Shown here piece after piece: positions 1 through 7,769 of a DNA stretch of 18,323 nucleotides. The DNA is taken from contig JAGCIP010000073.1 of NCBI GenBank assembly GCA_017648525.1, positions 1 to 18,323 on the forward strand, read 5' to 3'. The notes beneath the pieces are model-generated. The model made no database searches. It had not been told where the DNA came from and saw only the letters and a program-made list of their open reading frames with translations. Numbering within the stretch: the stretch's first letter is position 1; each line of letters begins with the position of its first letter. The position numbers were made by a program, and so were the translations under genes. The DNA comes from Clostridia bacterium. Lineage in GTDB: Bacteria; Bacillota; Clostridia; Christensenellales; Borkfalkiaceae.

Positions 1-536
1 ACAAAGAAAGATATCTTAAACGAAAGAGATAATGCTGAAAGCAAGGCGCTTATTCCGTAAGTTGCAAAAGTTCCCATTGAAACAGGCACACTCATTATAA
101 ATACTGCAAAACTTATGTGTTTAGCCGTTAAACTGCTTTTAAGTAGCAATACTATAGACGACCACAATATCGATTGCGCAGCGCCGTTAATAAACCAACT
201 AACGCAAACCAAATAAAAATAATCTCTTGTAATAAAACCTACCGCAAAGTTTGAGGTAGCCGAAACGAATAACGCTATCGCAATAGATATTTTAGGATTA
301 TATCTTTTACAAAGCAATCCGTTAACAACTTGCCCCGCACCGTAAGATGCAAAAAGACAAGTACCAACTAAACCCGCCGTGCCGTTATCTATGGCAAAAA
401 ACCCACAAACCATTGCTATATTCGCACTATAAGAGAGCCTTCCCATATACGAAACGAAATATACAACAGCGCATAACACCACTAAAGCAATCGCATTTTT
501 ACTTAATTTTTCTTTGTTTAATTTTTGCTTGTTCAT
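1..536 (-). CDS. MFS transporter, N-terminal part (runs off the left edge)
   Basis: I translated the minus strand from an ATG at 536 and the frame stays open to the window edge, giving about 178 residues of a hydrophobic protein. It starts MNKQKLNKEKLSKN, then has repeated membrane segments of about 20 residues (for example residues 15-30 and 45-65). A sequence of the form G-x-G-Q-x3-G-x4-R-Y-N-P-K sits after the second membrane segment, where MFS proteins carry their loop 2-3 motif. The NPK ending and the following NGAAQSILW segment resemble the organophosphate/phosphate antiporter branch (GlpT, UhpC), so that is my best subfamily guess, not a firm one. It lies 19 bases after the galE stop with no visible Shine-Dalgarno sequence, so it may be read by coupling to galE. 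The neighbourhood suggests uptake or export of galactose, a sugar phosphate or a related sugar, but the substrate cannot be read from this half protein. Confidence 0.82.
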   Translation of the reverse strand, partial: MNKQKLNKEKLSKNAIALVVLCAVVYFVSYMGRLSYSANIAMVCGFFAIDNGTAGLVGTCLFASYGAGQVVNGLLCKRYNPKISIAIALFVSATSNFAVGFITRDYFYLVCVSWFINGAAQSILWSSIVLLLKSSLTAKHISFAVFIMSVPVSMGTFATYGISALLSALSLSFKISFF

Positions 537-555
537 GCTTTGAAAATTTAAAACT

Positions 556-1569
556 TTATTCTACGTAACCGTCAGGGTTTTTGGTTTGCCAATTCATAGC
601 GTCACGGCACATATCTTCAAGCGATTTTTCTGCCTTAAAGCCAAGAACTTCTTTCGCAAGTGACGGGTCTGCGTAGCACTCGTCGATATCACCGGGGCGA
701 CGTGGCATAATTTTATAAGGAATAGGTTTACCGGTAACTTTCTCAAATGCTTTAACCATATCTAAAACGCTGTAGCCGTGACCCGTGCCAAGATTTACGA
801 TAAGTAAACCAGGGTTTTCCGCAAGTTTATTAACCGCAAGAACGTGTCCCCTTGCAAGGTCTACAACGTGAATAAAGTCTCTAACGCCAGTTCCGTCGTG
901 CGTGTCGTAATCGTCACCAAACACGCCCAAATATTCTCTCTTTCCTACTGCTACTTGAGTTATATAGGGACATAAATTGTTGGGAATACCTTTGGGGTCT
1001 TCGCCAATCAAACCACTTTCGTGCGCACCTACGGGCTTGAAATAACGCAAGATTGCAATATTAAACGAGTTGTCAGATGCATAAAGGTCTTTTAGCATAT
1101 ATTCTATAAACAATTTCGTGCTTCCGTATGGGTTTGAAGTTGAAAGCGGAAAGTCTTCACGAATAGGCACGCTCTTGGGTTTGCCGTAAACGGTTGCAGA
1201 AGATGAGAAAACCAAGTTCTTAACACCGTGGTCACGCATAGCAAACGCCAAAATCAAAAGCCCTTCTATATTATTTTCGTAATATTCTAACGGTTTGGCA
1301 CAAGATTCGCCAACTGCCTTAAGTCCAGCAAAGTTGATAACCGAATCAATTTTATTTTCAGTAAAAATCTTATCGAGAATAGCCCTATCACGAATATCTC
1401 CTTCGTAAAACTTAATTTTCTTGCCGGTGATTTTTTCCACTCTTCTAATCGACTCGTATTTACTGTTCATAAAATTATCAATGCACACTACGTTGTGTCC
1501 TGCATTTAAAAGTTCAACCGAAGTATGCGAGCCTATATAACCTGCACCACCAGTAACTAAAACGTTCAT
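556..1569 (-). CDS. galE: UDP-glucose 4-epimerase GalE
   Basis: Cytoplasmic short-chain dehydrogenase/reductase family enzyme that interconverts UDP-glucose and UDP-galactose using tightly bound NAD+, the last step of the Leloir pathway. It has 337 residues, the usual length (E. coli 338). The N-terminal Rossmann motif GGAGYIG is at residues 7-13. The active-site S-S-S-A-T is at 122-126, and the catalytic pair is Tyr148 and Lys152 (YGSTK). The substrate-site motifs GIPNNL (194-199), GTGVRDFIHV and RRPGD are all present. One residue stands out: the usual R-Y-F-N-P is R-Y-F-K-P here, so Lys178 replaces the Asn that corresponds to E. coli Asn179, a residue that contacts the UDP-sugar. Start ATG follows AAAGGAG with a 7-base gap. 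It lies 22 bases downstream of galT in the same direction. Confidence 0.97.
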   Translation of the reverse strand: MNVLVTGGAGYIGSHTSVELLNAGHNVVCIDNFMNSKYESIRRVEKITGKKIKFYEGDIRDRAILDKIFTENKIDSVINFAGLKAVGESCAKPLEYYENNIEGLLILAFAMRDHGVKNLVFSSSATVYGKPKSVPIREDFPLSTSNPYGSTKLFIEYMLKDLYASDNSFNIAILRYFKPVGAHESGLIGEDPKGIPNNLCPYITQVAVGKREYLGVFGDDYDTHDGTGVRDFIHVVDLARGHVLAVNKLAENPGLLIVNLGTGHGYSVLDMVKAFEKVTGKPIPYKIMPRRPGDIDECYADPSLAKEVLGFKAEKSLEDMCRDAMNWQTKNPDGYVE

Positions 1570-1591
1570 ATTTTATCTCCTTTTTTACTTT

Positions 1592-3136
1592 TTATTTTTC
1601 AAAAACGTTACATTTATTTAAAAATCTTTCAAAACCACTTGCTCCGTTTTCATCAGGCTTAAACACAGCGGTATTGAAAAGTATGTTTTTGCAAACCACG
1701 TTTACTCTATCGGTAACACGTTGTTCGGCGCTTTCTATATTGTCGCTAAAACCTTCGTTTACCATTTCGCTAATCATATCTCTATGTGCATAAAGGTAAT
1801 TTTCTGGTTTAGACAACTCTACTTGGTCGTATTTTTCCATCTTGCACAAAATTTCCGCAATCATACGGAGTTGTTTCTTTAATCTACCCGGCAAAATAAA
1901 CAATCCCATTGCTTCAATTAAGCCGATACCTTCTTTTTTAATATTGTGATATTCGGGATGAGCGTGGAAAATACCGTCTGGATATTGTTCACTCGTTCTG
2001 TTATTACGCAAAATCATATCGATAATATAATTTTCGCCAGACTTTCTGCAAACGGGTGCAAGCGAATTATGTCTAACGCCGTCCGTATGCGAATATATAT
2101 CGCAAGCGTGGTCGTTGTAGTTTTCCCACTCTTTTATTATACTAATAGCAAACTCTTTAATTTGTTCTCTGTTTGCGCTTTCTAAACGAATTACGCTGTT
2201 ATACCAGTCCACAATTCCCACTTTAACTTGTGGATAATTGCTATTATAAAATTCCTTTTTAAGCGGTGCTTTGTGCATAGGCATTAAATGTTCTCCGCCT
2301 TGGAAGTGTTCGTGGTTTAATATCGAACCGCCGATTATAGGTAATGCGGCGTTAGAACCTATCATATAGTTCGGGAAAAAGTCCACAAAGTCAAGGATTT
2401 TTTCAACCGTGTCTTCTGCGATATGCATAGGCTTATGTTCGTTTGAAATAGCAATCATATGCTCGTTATAATAAGCGTATGGCGAATATTGAACAAACCA
2501 GTCTTCACCACCCATCTTTAACGATATGGTGCGAATATTTTCACGAGCGGGATGGGTTAACGTTCCTTGGAAACCTTCGTTTTCCTTGCATAGGAAACAG
2601 GCGGGATAATTGCTCTTTTTAGGAGCGGAAGTCAACAACTTGGCAATTTCTTTGTTGTCTTTTTCGGGCTTGCTTAAATTTACGGTTATTTCTAAAAATT
2701 TATCGCCGTCTGGGTATTCCCACTTTAAGTTTCTGCCGATAGCAGTTTTTTGAACGTAATTGTTCTTGATTGAAAGGTCGTAAAAATAACGGCAGGCATC
2801 TTCTATTCCCTTTTCTGCCTTTATTTTAAGGAAAGTTTCGTTTACTTTTGACGGTAACGGCGACAACACACCCATAATAAACGTGCTGTAAAGATTTTCA
2901 AAACCTTCTTCCGTCAAACCGTTTTCTAAAGCATATTCTTCAATTTCCTTAACCAACTCGTCAGGCACGGTCATCTGGTCTATATAGGACAAATCCCCTG
3001 CATCTATTATCGGGTCTAAAAGTTTAAATTCCCTTAAAAGCAAGTTCCTAAAATAAATCTCGTCACGCTTTTCAAGATGCAAAAATTTTCCAGCATATCT
3101 AATCAATTTTTCTACTAACAATCTGCCGTCAATCAT
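1592..3136 (-). CDS. galT: Galactose-1-phosphate uridylyltransferase, type 2 (long form)
   Basis: Transfers UMP from UDP-glucose to galactose-1-phosphate, giving UDP-galactose and glucose-1-phosphate through a uridylylated histidine. At 514 residues it matches the long Firmicutes type 2 family rather than the ~350-residue E. coli type. The active-site motif is seen as N-H-E-H-F-Q-G (His275, His277, Gln279), the counterpart of the H-x-H-x-Q of the HIT-like superfamily. A conserved C-F-L-C-K-E-N-E-G segment begins at Cys180, followed by T-H-P-A-R-E-N. The ATG at 3136 lies inside the last codons of the methyltransferase gene (8-base overlap) and has an AAGGAG sequence 7 bases upstream, so translation of the two genes is probably coupled. 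galE follows at once. There is no galactokinase gene in the window; galK may lie elsewhere or galactose-1-phosphate may come from phosphorolysis. Confidence 0.96.
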   Translation of the reverse strand: MIDGRLLVEKLIRYAGKFLHLEKRDEIYFRNLLLREFKLLDPIIDAGDLSYIDQMTVPDELVKEIEEYALENGLTEEGFENLYSTFIMGVLSPLPSKVNETFLKIKAEKGIEDACRYFYDLSIKNNYVQKTAIGRNLKWEYPDGDKFLEITVNLSKPEKDNKEIAKLLTSAPKKSNYPACFLCKENEGFQGTLTHPARENIRTISLKMGGEDWFVQYSPYAYYNEHMIAISNEHKPMHIAEDTVEKILDFVDFFPNYMIGSNAALPIIGGSILNHEHFQGGEHLMPMHKAPLKKEFYNSNYPQVKVGIVDWYNSVIRLESANREQIKEFAISIIKEWENYNDHACDIYSHTDGVRHNSLAPVCRKSGENYIIDMILRNNRTSEQYPDGIFHAHPEYHNIKKEGIGLIEAMGLFILPGRLKKQLRMIAEILCKMEKYDQVELSKPENYLYAHRDMISEMVNEGFSDNIESAEQRVTDRVNVVCKNILFNTAVFKPDENGASGFERFLNKCNVFEK

Positions 3137-4289
3137 TTATTTTCTCCTTTTTACCATAGTAATAATAATATTTACACTCTTTGTTAGAGTTGTATAACTT
3201 TCTTTCTCTATCGCACTTTTTGCCAAAGTATCGTTCAAAATTATTCGCACTAGTTATCACGAAAGCCGACCAACCGTCAAGGTTTTTGTAAGCGTTGCCG
3301 AACGATTTATAGCACTCTTCGGCTTCTTTCTTATCGTAAACTCTTTCTCCGTACGGCGGATTAGTTACTATCGTGCCGTTTTTGAGAGAAGAACAAAAAT
3401 GCTTAACGTCTTTTACTTCAAACCTAATTTTATCAGCAACCCCTGCACGCTCGGCGTGGCGTTTTGCAAGTTTAATCGCCTTTGGGTCTACGTCTGATGC
3501 AAAAAATTCTAATTTTCTATCTCTACGCTCTTTGTCTTTTGCTTCGGTAAAGGCTAAATCAAAAATCTTTTGGTCAAAATTCGCCCAGTCGTTAAAAGCA
3601 AACCTACGCCCTATTCCGCCTGCAATATCAAGGGCAATTCTCGCCCCTTCAATGGCTATCGTCCCCGACCCGCAAAATGGGTCTGCAAACGGGCGGTCCT
3701 TATAAAAATCGCTGAGCAATAATAAAGACGACGCCAAAGTTTCCTTAATCGGTGCAATTCCAACCATATCGCGATAACCACGCTTGTGTAGTCCAGCACC
3801 GCTAGTGTTTATGTACAGCGAAACGGTATCTTTGAACACCGAAAACTCAAGCGGATATTCCGCACCCGTTTCGTTTAATCTATTTAAGTGATAAACACCG
3901 CAAAGCCTGTCCGCTATTGCCTTTTTAACCAAACTTTGACAGGCGGAAATAGCAAACAAAGTGCTTTTTACACATTTGCCGTTAACGGTTACTTTTCCGT
4001 CCTTTGGAATATAATCTTCCCACCTAACGCCTTTAACTCCGTCAAAAAGTTGGTCAAAGGTTTCAGCGGGAAATTCCGCAACCTTTATGTACACGCGATC
4101 TGCCGAACGCATAAACAAATTACACCTTGCAACCGAAAGCATATCGCCGGAAAAGGTAATTCTTCCGTTAATTGCAGGCGCACTCTCGTAGCCCAGGCGA
4201 TTTAATTCGCTTTTAACAACCTTTTCAACGCCAGAAGCGCAAGTAATTGATATATTAAGTTTATCGGGTAAAAAGTCATACTTACTCAT
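3129..4289 (-). CDS. THUMP-domain class I SAM-dependent RNA methyltransferase (RlmL/YpsC family)
   Basis: Probable 23S rRNA guanine-N2 methyltransferase of the RlmL N-terminal/YpsC family. From the N-terminus there is a ferredoxin-like and THUMP RNA-binding region (about residues 10-155), a family linker G-L-H-K-R-G-Y-R, then the Rossmann methyltransferase core. The core has SAM motif I D-P-F-C-G-S-G-T at 203-210 and the catalytic T-N-P-P-Y-G-E-R at 309-316, the N-P-P-Y type used by enzymes that methylate exocyclic amines. I start it at the ATG at 4289, giving 386 residues and an N-terminus (MSKYDFLP) like that of YpsC. A TTG at 4325 would add twelve residues that fit the family less well and overlap a candidate promoter. 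No good Shine-Dalgarno precedes either start. It heads the galT-galE transcript although it has no known link to galactose use. The exact target base is inferred from the family only. Confidence 0.9.
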   Translation of the reverse strand: MSKYDFLPDKLNISITCASGVEKVVKSELNRLGYESAPAINGRITFSGDMLSVARCNLFMRSADRVYIKVAEFPAETFDQLFDGVKGVRWEDYIPKDGKVTVNGKCVKSTLFAISACQSLVKKAIADRLCGVYHLNRLNETGAEYPLEFSVFKDTVSLYINTSGAGLHKRGYRDMVGIAPIKETLASSLLLLSDFYKDRPFADPFCGSGTIAIEGARIALDIAGGIGRRFAFNDWANFDQKIFDLAFTEAKDKERRDRKLEFFASDVDPKAIKLAKRHAERAGVADKIRFEVKDVKHFCSSLKNGTIVTNPPYGERVYDKKEAEECYKSFGNAYKNLDGWSAFVITSANNFERYFGKKCDRERKLYNSNKECKYYYYYGKKEKIND

Positions 4290-4296
4290 CTTAACT

Positions 4297-4325
4297 ATTT
4301 TAAACAATATAATGTTTTTTTGCAA
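4297..4325 (-). promoter_or_regulatory. Candidate promoter for the methyltransferase-gal operon
   Basis: Read on the minus strand there is TTGCAA (4325-4320), a 17-base spacer and TAAAAT (4302-4297). Transcription would start near 4290, next to the chosen ATG at 4289, which would leave almost no leader. This fits the absence of a ribosome binding site there but could also be chance in AT-rich DNA. Confidence 0.35.
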
Positions 4326-4415
4326 GCGTTTTTAACAAGTTATACGATTAAAATTCTCCCTTTTTATTTTACATAAAAATTTGCAATTTTTAGTCGATAA
4401 ATGTATTATTATATA

Positions 4416-4444
4416 TTGACAAAGCAACCTATTTATTATAAAAT
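4416..4444 (+). promoter_or_regulatory. Promoter of the NusG_II-Gx-rnf operon
   Basis: A perfect -35 box TTGACA (4416-4421) is followed after 17 bases by TAAAAT (4439-4444), five of six bases matching the sigma-A -10 consensus. Transcription should start near 4451, just before the GGGAG at 4456-4460. It is the only good promoter ahead of the eight plus-strand genes, which are so tightly packed that one transcript is likely. Confidence 0.72.
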
Positions 4445-4455
4445 ATATTATAAGT

Positions 4456-4460
4456 GGGAG
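4456..4460 (+). promoter_or_regulatory. Ribosome binding site that fixes the TTG start of the NusG_II gene
   Basis: GGGAG lies 9 bases upstream of the in-frame TTG at 4470. The longer reading from the ATG at 4401 would begin upstream of the -35 box, so it cannot be on a transcript from that promoter. Together these favour the TTG. Confidence 0.65.
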
Positions 4461-4469
4461 TTTTGTGTT

Positions 4470-4952
4470 TTGAAAAATAACGGTATTGAAAAAGTAAAAA
4501 ATTCGCCCCTATTTTTGCGGGGAGATATAGCGATATATTTACTCGTTATAATAATCGTTTTAGGGTTATTCCTTTTTCCGCTTTTAGGCAATAAAACCGT
4601 AAATTCTTCTGGTTTTTGCGTTTTGGTTGAAAACAAAAAAGCCGTAACTTTTTATAACGATAAAACACTTTTGGTTGAAAATGATTTTATTGATTTAGTG
4701 GAAACTCAAAAAAACCAAAGTGGCTACTTTGTAAAAATTTACTCGCACGATAAAAAAGGTTATAACGTTATTTTCTTTGACACGACTAACCTTACGGCAA
4801 AGGTAGTAGAAAGTAATTGCTCGGCATCTAAAGATTGCGTGCATTTTCCCGAATTAAAAGATAAGGGAACAATATACTGCGCACCGCATCAACTTAAAAT
4901 TTCAATTTTAGAAAACGGCGGATTTACCCCGCCCATAGCAGGTGGAATATGA
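4470..4952 (+). CDS. NusG domain II-containing membrane-anchored protein
   Basis: A 160-residue protein with one membrane anchor (residues 20-38) and a globular domain that should lie outside the cytoplasm. The C-terminal half matches the NusG domain II family: Cys117 and Cys123 in the pattern N-C-S-A-S-K-D-C-V-H, then C-A-P-H with Cys137, then L-K-I-S-I-L. The three cysteines are characteristic of the family, but their role is not established. This is not the transcription factor NusG; only the small beta-barrel fold is shared. I chose the TTG at 4470 because a GGGAG precedes it and because the promoter lies between it and the upstream ATG at 4401. The stop overlaps the next gene's ATG by four bases. 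Position as first gene of the rnf operon suggests a role at the outer face of the membrane linked to Rnf or its flavins, which is inference. Confidence 0.85.
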   Translation: MKNNGIEKVKNSPLFLRGDIAIYLLVIIIVLGLFLFPLLGNKTVNSSGFCVLVENKKAVTFYNDKTLLVENDFIDLVETQKNQSGYFVKIYSHDKKGYNVIFFDTTNLTAKVVESNCSASKDCVHFPELKDKGTIYCAPHQLKISILENGGFTPPIAGGI

Positions 4953-5476
4953 AAAATAAACGTGTATTCAAACTTGCTTTAGCGGGTTTATTTGCTAGCC
5001 TTGCAACTATAACCTTCACTTTGGAAAGCCTATTTCCACCTATCATAATTCCCGGTGCTAGAATGGGACTATCAAACGTTTTTATTTTACTAACTGCCCT
5101 AACACTCGGTTACGGATACGGCGTTGCCGTTTTAGCCGTGAAAACATTGCTTGGGAGTTTGTTTAGTGGAAATATATCCGCACTAATGTATTCGTTGCCT
5201 AGCGGTCTAATTGCACTTACCGTGCAAATATTACTTTTTTACAATATTAAAAAGGTAAGTCTATTAGCCGTCAGCGTTTTAGGTGCGGTGGTAAACATAG
5301 TTTTGCAAAACATTGTTTTTTGTTTAATCACTAAAACCATAGAATATCTTGCGTATTCCCCGTATTTAGCCTTAATAGGCGTAATTTCTGGGGTAATAGT
5401 AGGGCTATGCGTTTACACGGTTATCAAAAAATCACCACAAAGTTTAACACTATATAATAAAGGAGAAAAAAATTGA
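4949..5476 (+). CDS. Gx transporter family membrane protein (heptaprenyl diphosphate synthase component I-like)
   Basis: A 175-residue integral membrane protein with about five hydrophobic segments and the family hallmark P-G-A-R-M-G-L-S-N at residues 35-43. This family (Hpre_diP_synt_I) was first named from a subunit of heptaprenyl diphosphate synthase, but its sequence looks like a small-molecule transporter similar to ECF S-components. No substrate is established. It overlaps the NusG_II gene by four bases (ATGA) and rnfC by four bases (TTGA), so it is fixed in the rnf transcript. Possible cargoes that would make sense here are a flavin or flavin precursor for the extracytoplasmic FMN sites of RnfD/RnfG, or a prenyl/quinone precursor. 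Both are guesses from context. Confidence 0.85.
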   Translation: MKNKRVFKLALAGLFASLATITFTLESLFPPIIIPGARMGLSNVFILLTALTLGYGYGVAVLAVKTLLGSLFSGNISALMYSLPSGLIALTVQILLFYNIKKVSLLAVSVLGAVVNIVLQNIVFCLITKTIEYLAYSPYLALIGVISGVIVGLCVYTVIKKSPQSLTLYNKGEKN

Positions 5477-6777
5477 GCATTAGAAAAGGTAAAAACTATC
5501 TTTACGGTATACACGTTGAAGATATGAAAGAAATGTGTGCTGAAAGCCCTATCGTTAAAATGCCCGCACCGAGAAAGGTGTATATAAGCATGTCTCAACA
5601 TATAGGCGCACCTGCTATTCCTATTGTAAACGTTGGCGACAAAGTCAATAAAAGACAACTTATAGGACAAGCAAGCGGTATGATTTCTGCAAACGTTTTC
5701 TCGTCGGTTTGCGGTACTGTTACTGCTATTGAAGATATACCGACTGAAAGCGGGCTTAAAACCAAACACGTCGTTATTGAAAACGACGACAGAACGGACG
5801 AAATTTTCTTTGACAACATTGAAAATTTTGAACCGCAAACTATTATTGAGCGTATTAGACTTGCGGGTATAGTTGGGCTTGGTGGCGCAGGCTTCCCCAC
5901 CGCCGTAAAACTTTCGCCAAAAACACAATTAGAATATTTAATTATTAACGGCGCAGAGTGCGAGCCTTACTTAAACTGTGACTATCGCTTAATGATTGAA
6001 AATACCGAAGATATTTATAGGGGCGTTAAATACGCCGCAAGGGCTCTTGGTATTAAAAAGATTATTATCGGCATAGAAGCAAACAAACCCAAAGCAATAG
6101 AAGCGTTTTCTAAATACGACGATATTGAAGTGGTTATTCTTAAAAAGCAATACCCGATGGGTAGCGAAAAGCACTTAATTTATTGCACGACGGGTAGAAA
6201 AGTGCCCGTTGGTAAAATGCCGTTTGACGTTGGCTGTTGCGTTCAAAACATAAAGACGCTTATCGCCATCAAACACGCTATCGAAGACAATAAGGCTTTA
6301 TCTTCAACCGTTCTTACTGTAAGTGGCGGTGGAATTAAAGAGCCCAAAAACTTACGTGTGCAAATAGGAACTCCGCTTGAAGACATTATTGAATTTTGCG
6401 GTGGCTTAGTTGGTGAAACGGTTAAAATCATTTCTGGCGGTCCTATGATGGGCAAAGGTATGATTAACACGACTTCTTATACTAGAAAAACTAATTCGGG
6501 TTATTTATTCCTTACCGATAAAGAAACTTGCGTAAAAGAGCCTACCAACTGCATTAACTGTGCAAAGTGCGCTAAAAACTGCCCTATGCGTTTAATGCCT
6601 ATGTATATAGAAAGTTTTGCGCTTTCCGGCGATTTTGCAAGTGCGGAAAAATACGGAGCAATGAATTGTATCGAGTGTGGCTCTTGTGCTTACAACTGCC
6701 CCGCTAAACGCTCACTAGTGCAAAGCATTTCGCTCGCAAAAACTAAAATTAAGGAGATGAAACAAAATGGCAGATAA
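5473..6777 (+). CDS. rnfC: Ion-translocating electron transport complex subunit RnfC
   Basis: Peripheral NADH-side subunit of Rnf. The 434-residue protein has a lipoyl-like N-terminal region and a NuoF-like FMN/NADH-binding segment with G-L-G-G-A-G-F-P-T at residues 136-144. An SLBB-like region follows (about 275-330), then two [4Fe-4S] motifs, Cys360/363/366/370 and Cys399/402/405/409, each C-x2-C-x2-C-x3-C-P. The size is typical of clostridial RnfC and lacks the long repeat-rich tail of E. coli RsxC. The start is TTG at 5473, preceded by AGGAG with 7 bases between. The TGA of the upstream gene lies in the same TTGA, so initiation is probably coupled to termination. It overlaps rnfD by 11 bases. 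Electrons pass between NAD(H) and the rest of the complex through this subunit. Confidence 0.97.
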   Translation: MSIRKGKNYLYGIHVEDMKEMCAESPIVKMPAPRKVYISMSQHIGAPAIPIVNVGDKVNKRQLIGQASGMISANVFSSVCGTVTAIEDIPTESGLKTKHVVIENDDRTDEIFFDNIENFEPQTIIERIRLAGIVGLGGAGFPTAVKLSPKTQLEYLIINGAECEPYLNCDYRLMIENTEDIYRGVKYAARALGIKKIIIGIEANKPKAIEAFSKYDDIEVVILKKQYPMGSEKHLIYCTTGRKVPVGKMPFDVGCCVQNIKTLIAIKHAIEDNKALSSTVLTVSGGGIKEPKNLRVQIGTPLEDIIEFCGGLVGETVKIISGGPMMGKGMINTTSYTRKTNSGYLFLTDKETCVKEPTNCINCAKCAKNCPMRLMPMYIESFALSGDFASAEKYGAMNCIECGSCAYNCPAKRSLVQSISLAKTKIKEMKQNGR

Positions 6778-7768
6778 AATTTATAAGTTTTCTTCTTCCC
6801 CACACGTAAAAGCACCAACGACCACTACTAGAATAATGCAACACGTGTGTATAGCGCTTATGCCCGCTTGTATTATGGGTATCGTTTTGTTTGGTCTTAA
6901 CGCCTTTTTAATCCTTGCTCTCTCGGTATTGGGTGCGGTGGCTAGCGAATTTATTTACCTTTTAATAGTTGGCAAAAAGTTTAACGAGATAATTAAACAG
7001 TTTGATTTTACTTCTTGCGTAACAGGTTTACTTATCGGTCTATCAATCGGCTCTCAAGTTCCCCTTTACGTTCCTATCTTTGCAAGTGCGTTTGCAATTA
7101 TAGTTGTTAAAATGATTTTCGGTGGAACGGGTAAAAACCTTGTCAACCCAGCGGTAACGGGCAGAATTTTTGCGTTTATGTCTTTTACTTCGGTTATGGC
7201 AAGCGGTTGGCTTTTACCGTCTATTGCAAGTTTATCGGGTGGAACTTCACTTTCCCCGACTACGGGCGCAACCGTTTTAACTAACTTGTTTACTAACGGC
7301 GTTTCAACCGACCTTTCTATTTTAGACCTATTGCTTGGTACGGGGCTTGCTGGTTGTATCGGTGAAACTTGTAAACTCGCCTTAATTCTCGGCGGTATTT
7401 ACCTTGCTGTTTTAGGCATTATAAATATCGGTTACCCCGTTATTTACATAGTAACCACAGGTTTAATCACCGTTTGCTTAAACGGATTTAACTTTAGTTA
7501 TTTCTTGCCGTCAATTTTATCGGGCGGGCTTGTTTTAGGTGCTATCTTTATGGCAACCGATTACACCACTACCCCAAACACCACGCTCGGCAATATTATT
7601 TACTTCGTTTTACTCGGTGCGGTTACCGCTATTTTAAGGCACGCAACCGGTATTGAAGTTGTTTCATTCGCAATACTTTTAATGAACTTGTTTGTTCCTC
7701 TAATTGATAAGTTCGTTATTAACAAGCCTTTTGGCTACGTAAAAGCAAAGAAAACAAAGGGGGCGTAA
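6767..7768 (+). CDS. rnfD: Ion-translocating electron transport complex subunit RnfD
   Basis: Integral membrane subunit of Rnf, related to NqrB of the sodium-pumping NADH:quinone oxidoreductase. The 333-residue protein has about ten hydrophobic segments. The covalent FMN attachment site is visible as S-P-T-T-G-A-T-V-L-T, with Thr169 the expected FMN-bearing residue (S/T-G-A-T type motif). The N-terminal S-S-P-H-V-K-A and the G-G-T-G-K-N-L-V-N-P-A segment (119-129) are family hallmarks. The ATG at 6767 follows AAGGAG inside the end of rnfC. RnfD carries part of the electron path across the membrane and probably helps move the coupling ion; whether that is Na+ or H+ cannot be read here. Confidence 0.96.
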   Translation: MADKIYKFSSSPHVKAPTTTTRIMQHVCIALMPACIMGIVLFGLNAFLILALSVLGAVASEFIYLLIVGKKFNEIIKQFDFTSCVTGLLIGLSIGSQVPLYVPIFASAFAIIVVKMIFGGTGKNLVNPAVTGRIFAFMSFTSVMASGWLLPSIASLSGGTSLSPTTGATVLTNLFTNGVSTDLSILDLLLGTGLAGCIGETCKLALILGGIYLAVLGIINIGYPVIYIVTTGLITVCLNGFNFSYFLPSILSGGLVLGAIFMATDYTTTPNTTLGNIIYFVLLGAVTAILRHATGIEVVSFAILLMNLFVPLIDKFVINKPFGYVKAKKTKGA

Positions 7769-7769
7769 T

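Noticed and set aside
347..568. Plus-strand open frame of 73 codons at the left end
   Set aside because: It is antisense to the well-supported MFS transporter frame (536 to the edge) and to the end of galE; no ribosome binding site and no recognisable protein.
4290..4469. Riboswitch or attenuator in the divergent intergenic region
   Set aside because: AT-rich with no long stem that I could find; the predicted leader of the rnf operon is only about 20 bases, too short for a riboswitch.
5413..5928. Minus-strand open frame of 171 codons opposite rnfC
   Set aside because: The plus strand is clearly rnfC and the end of the Gx gene; the antisense frame shows no family motif.
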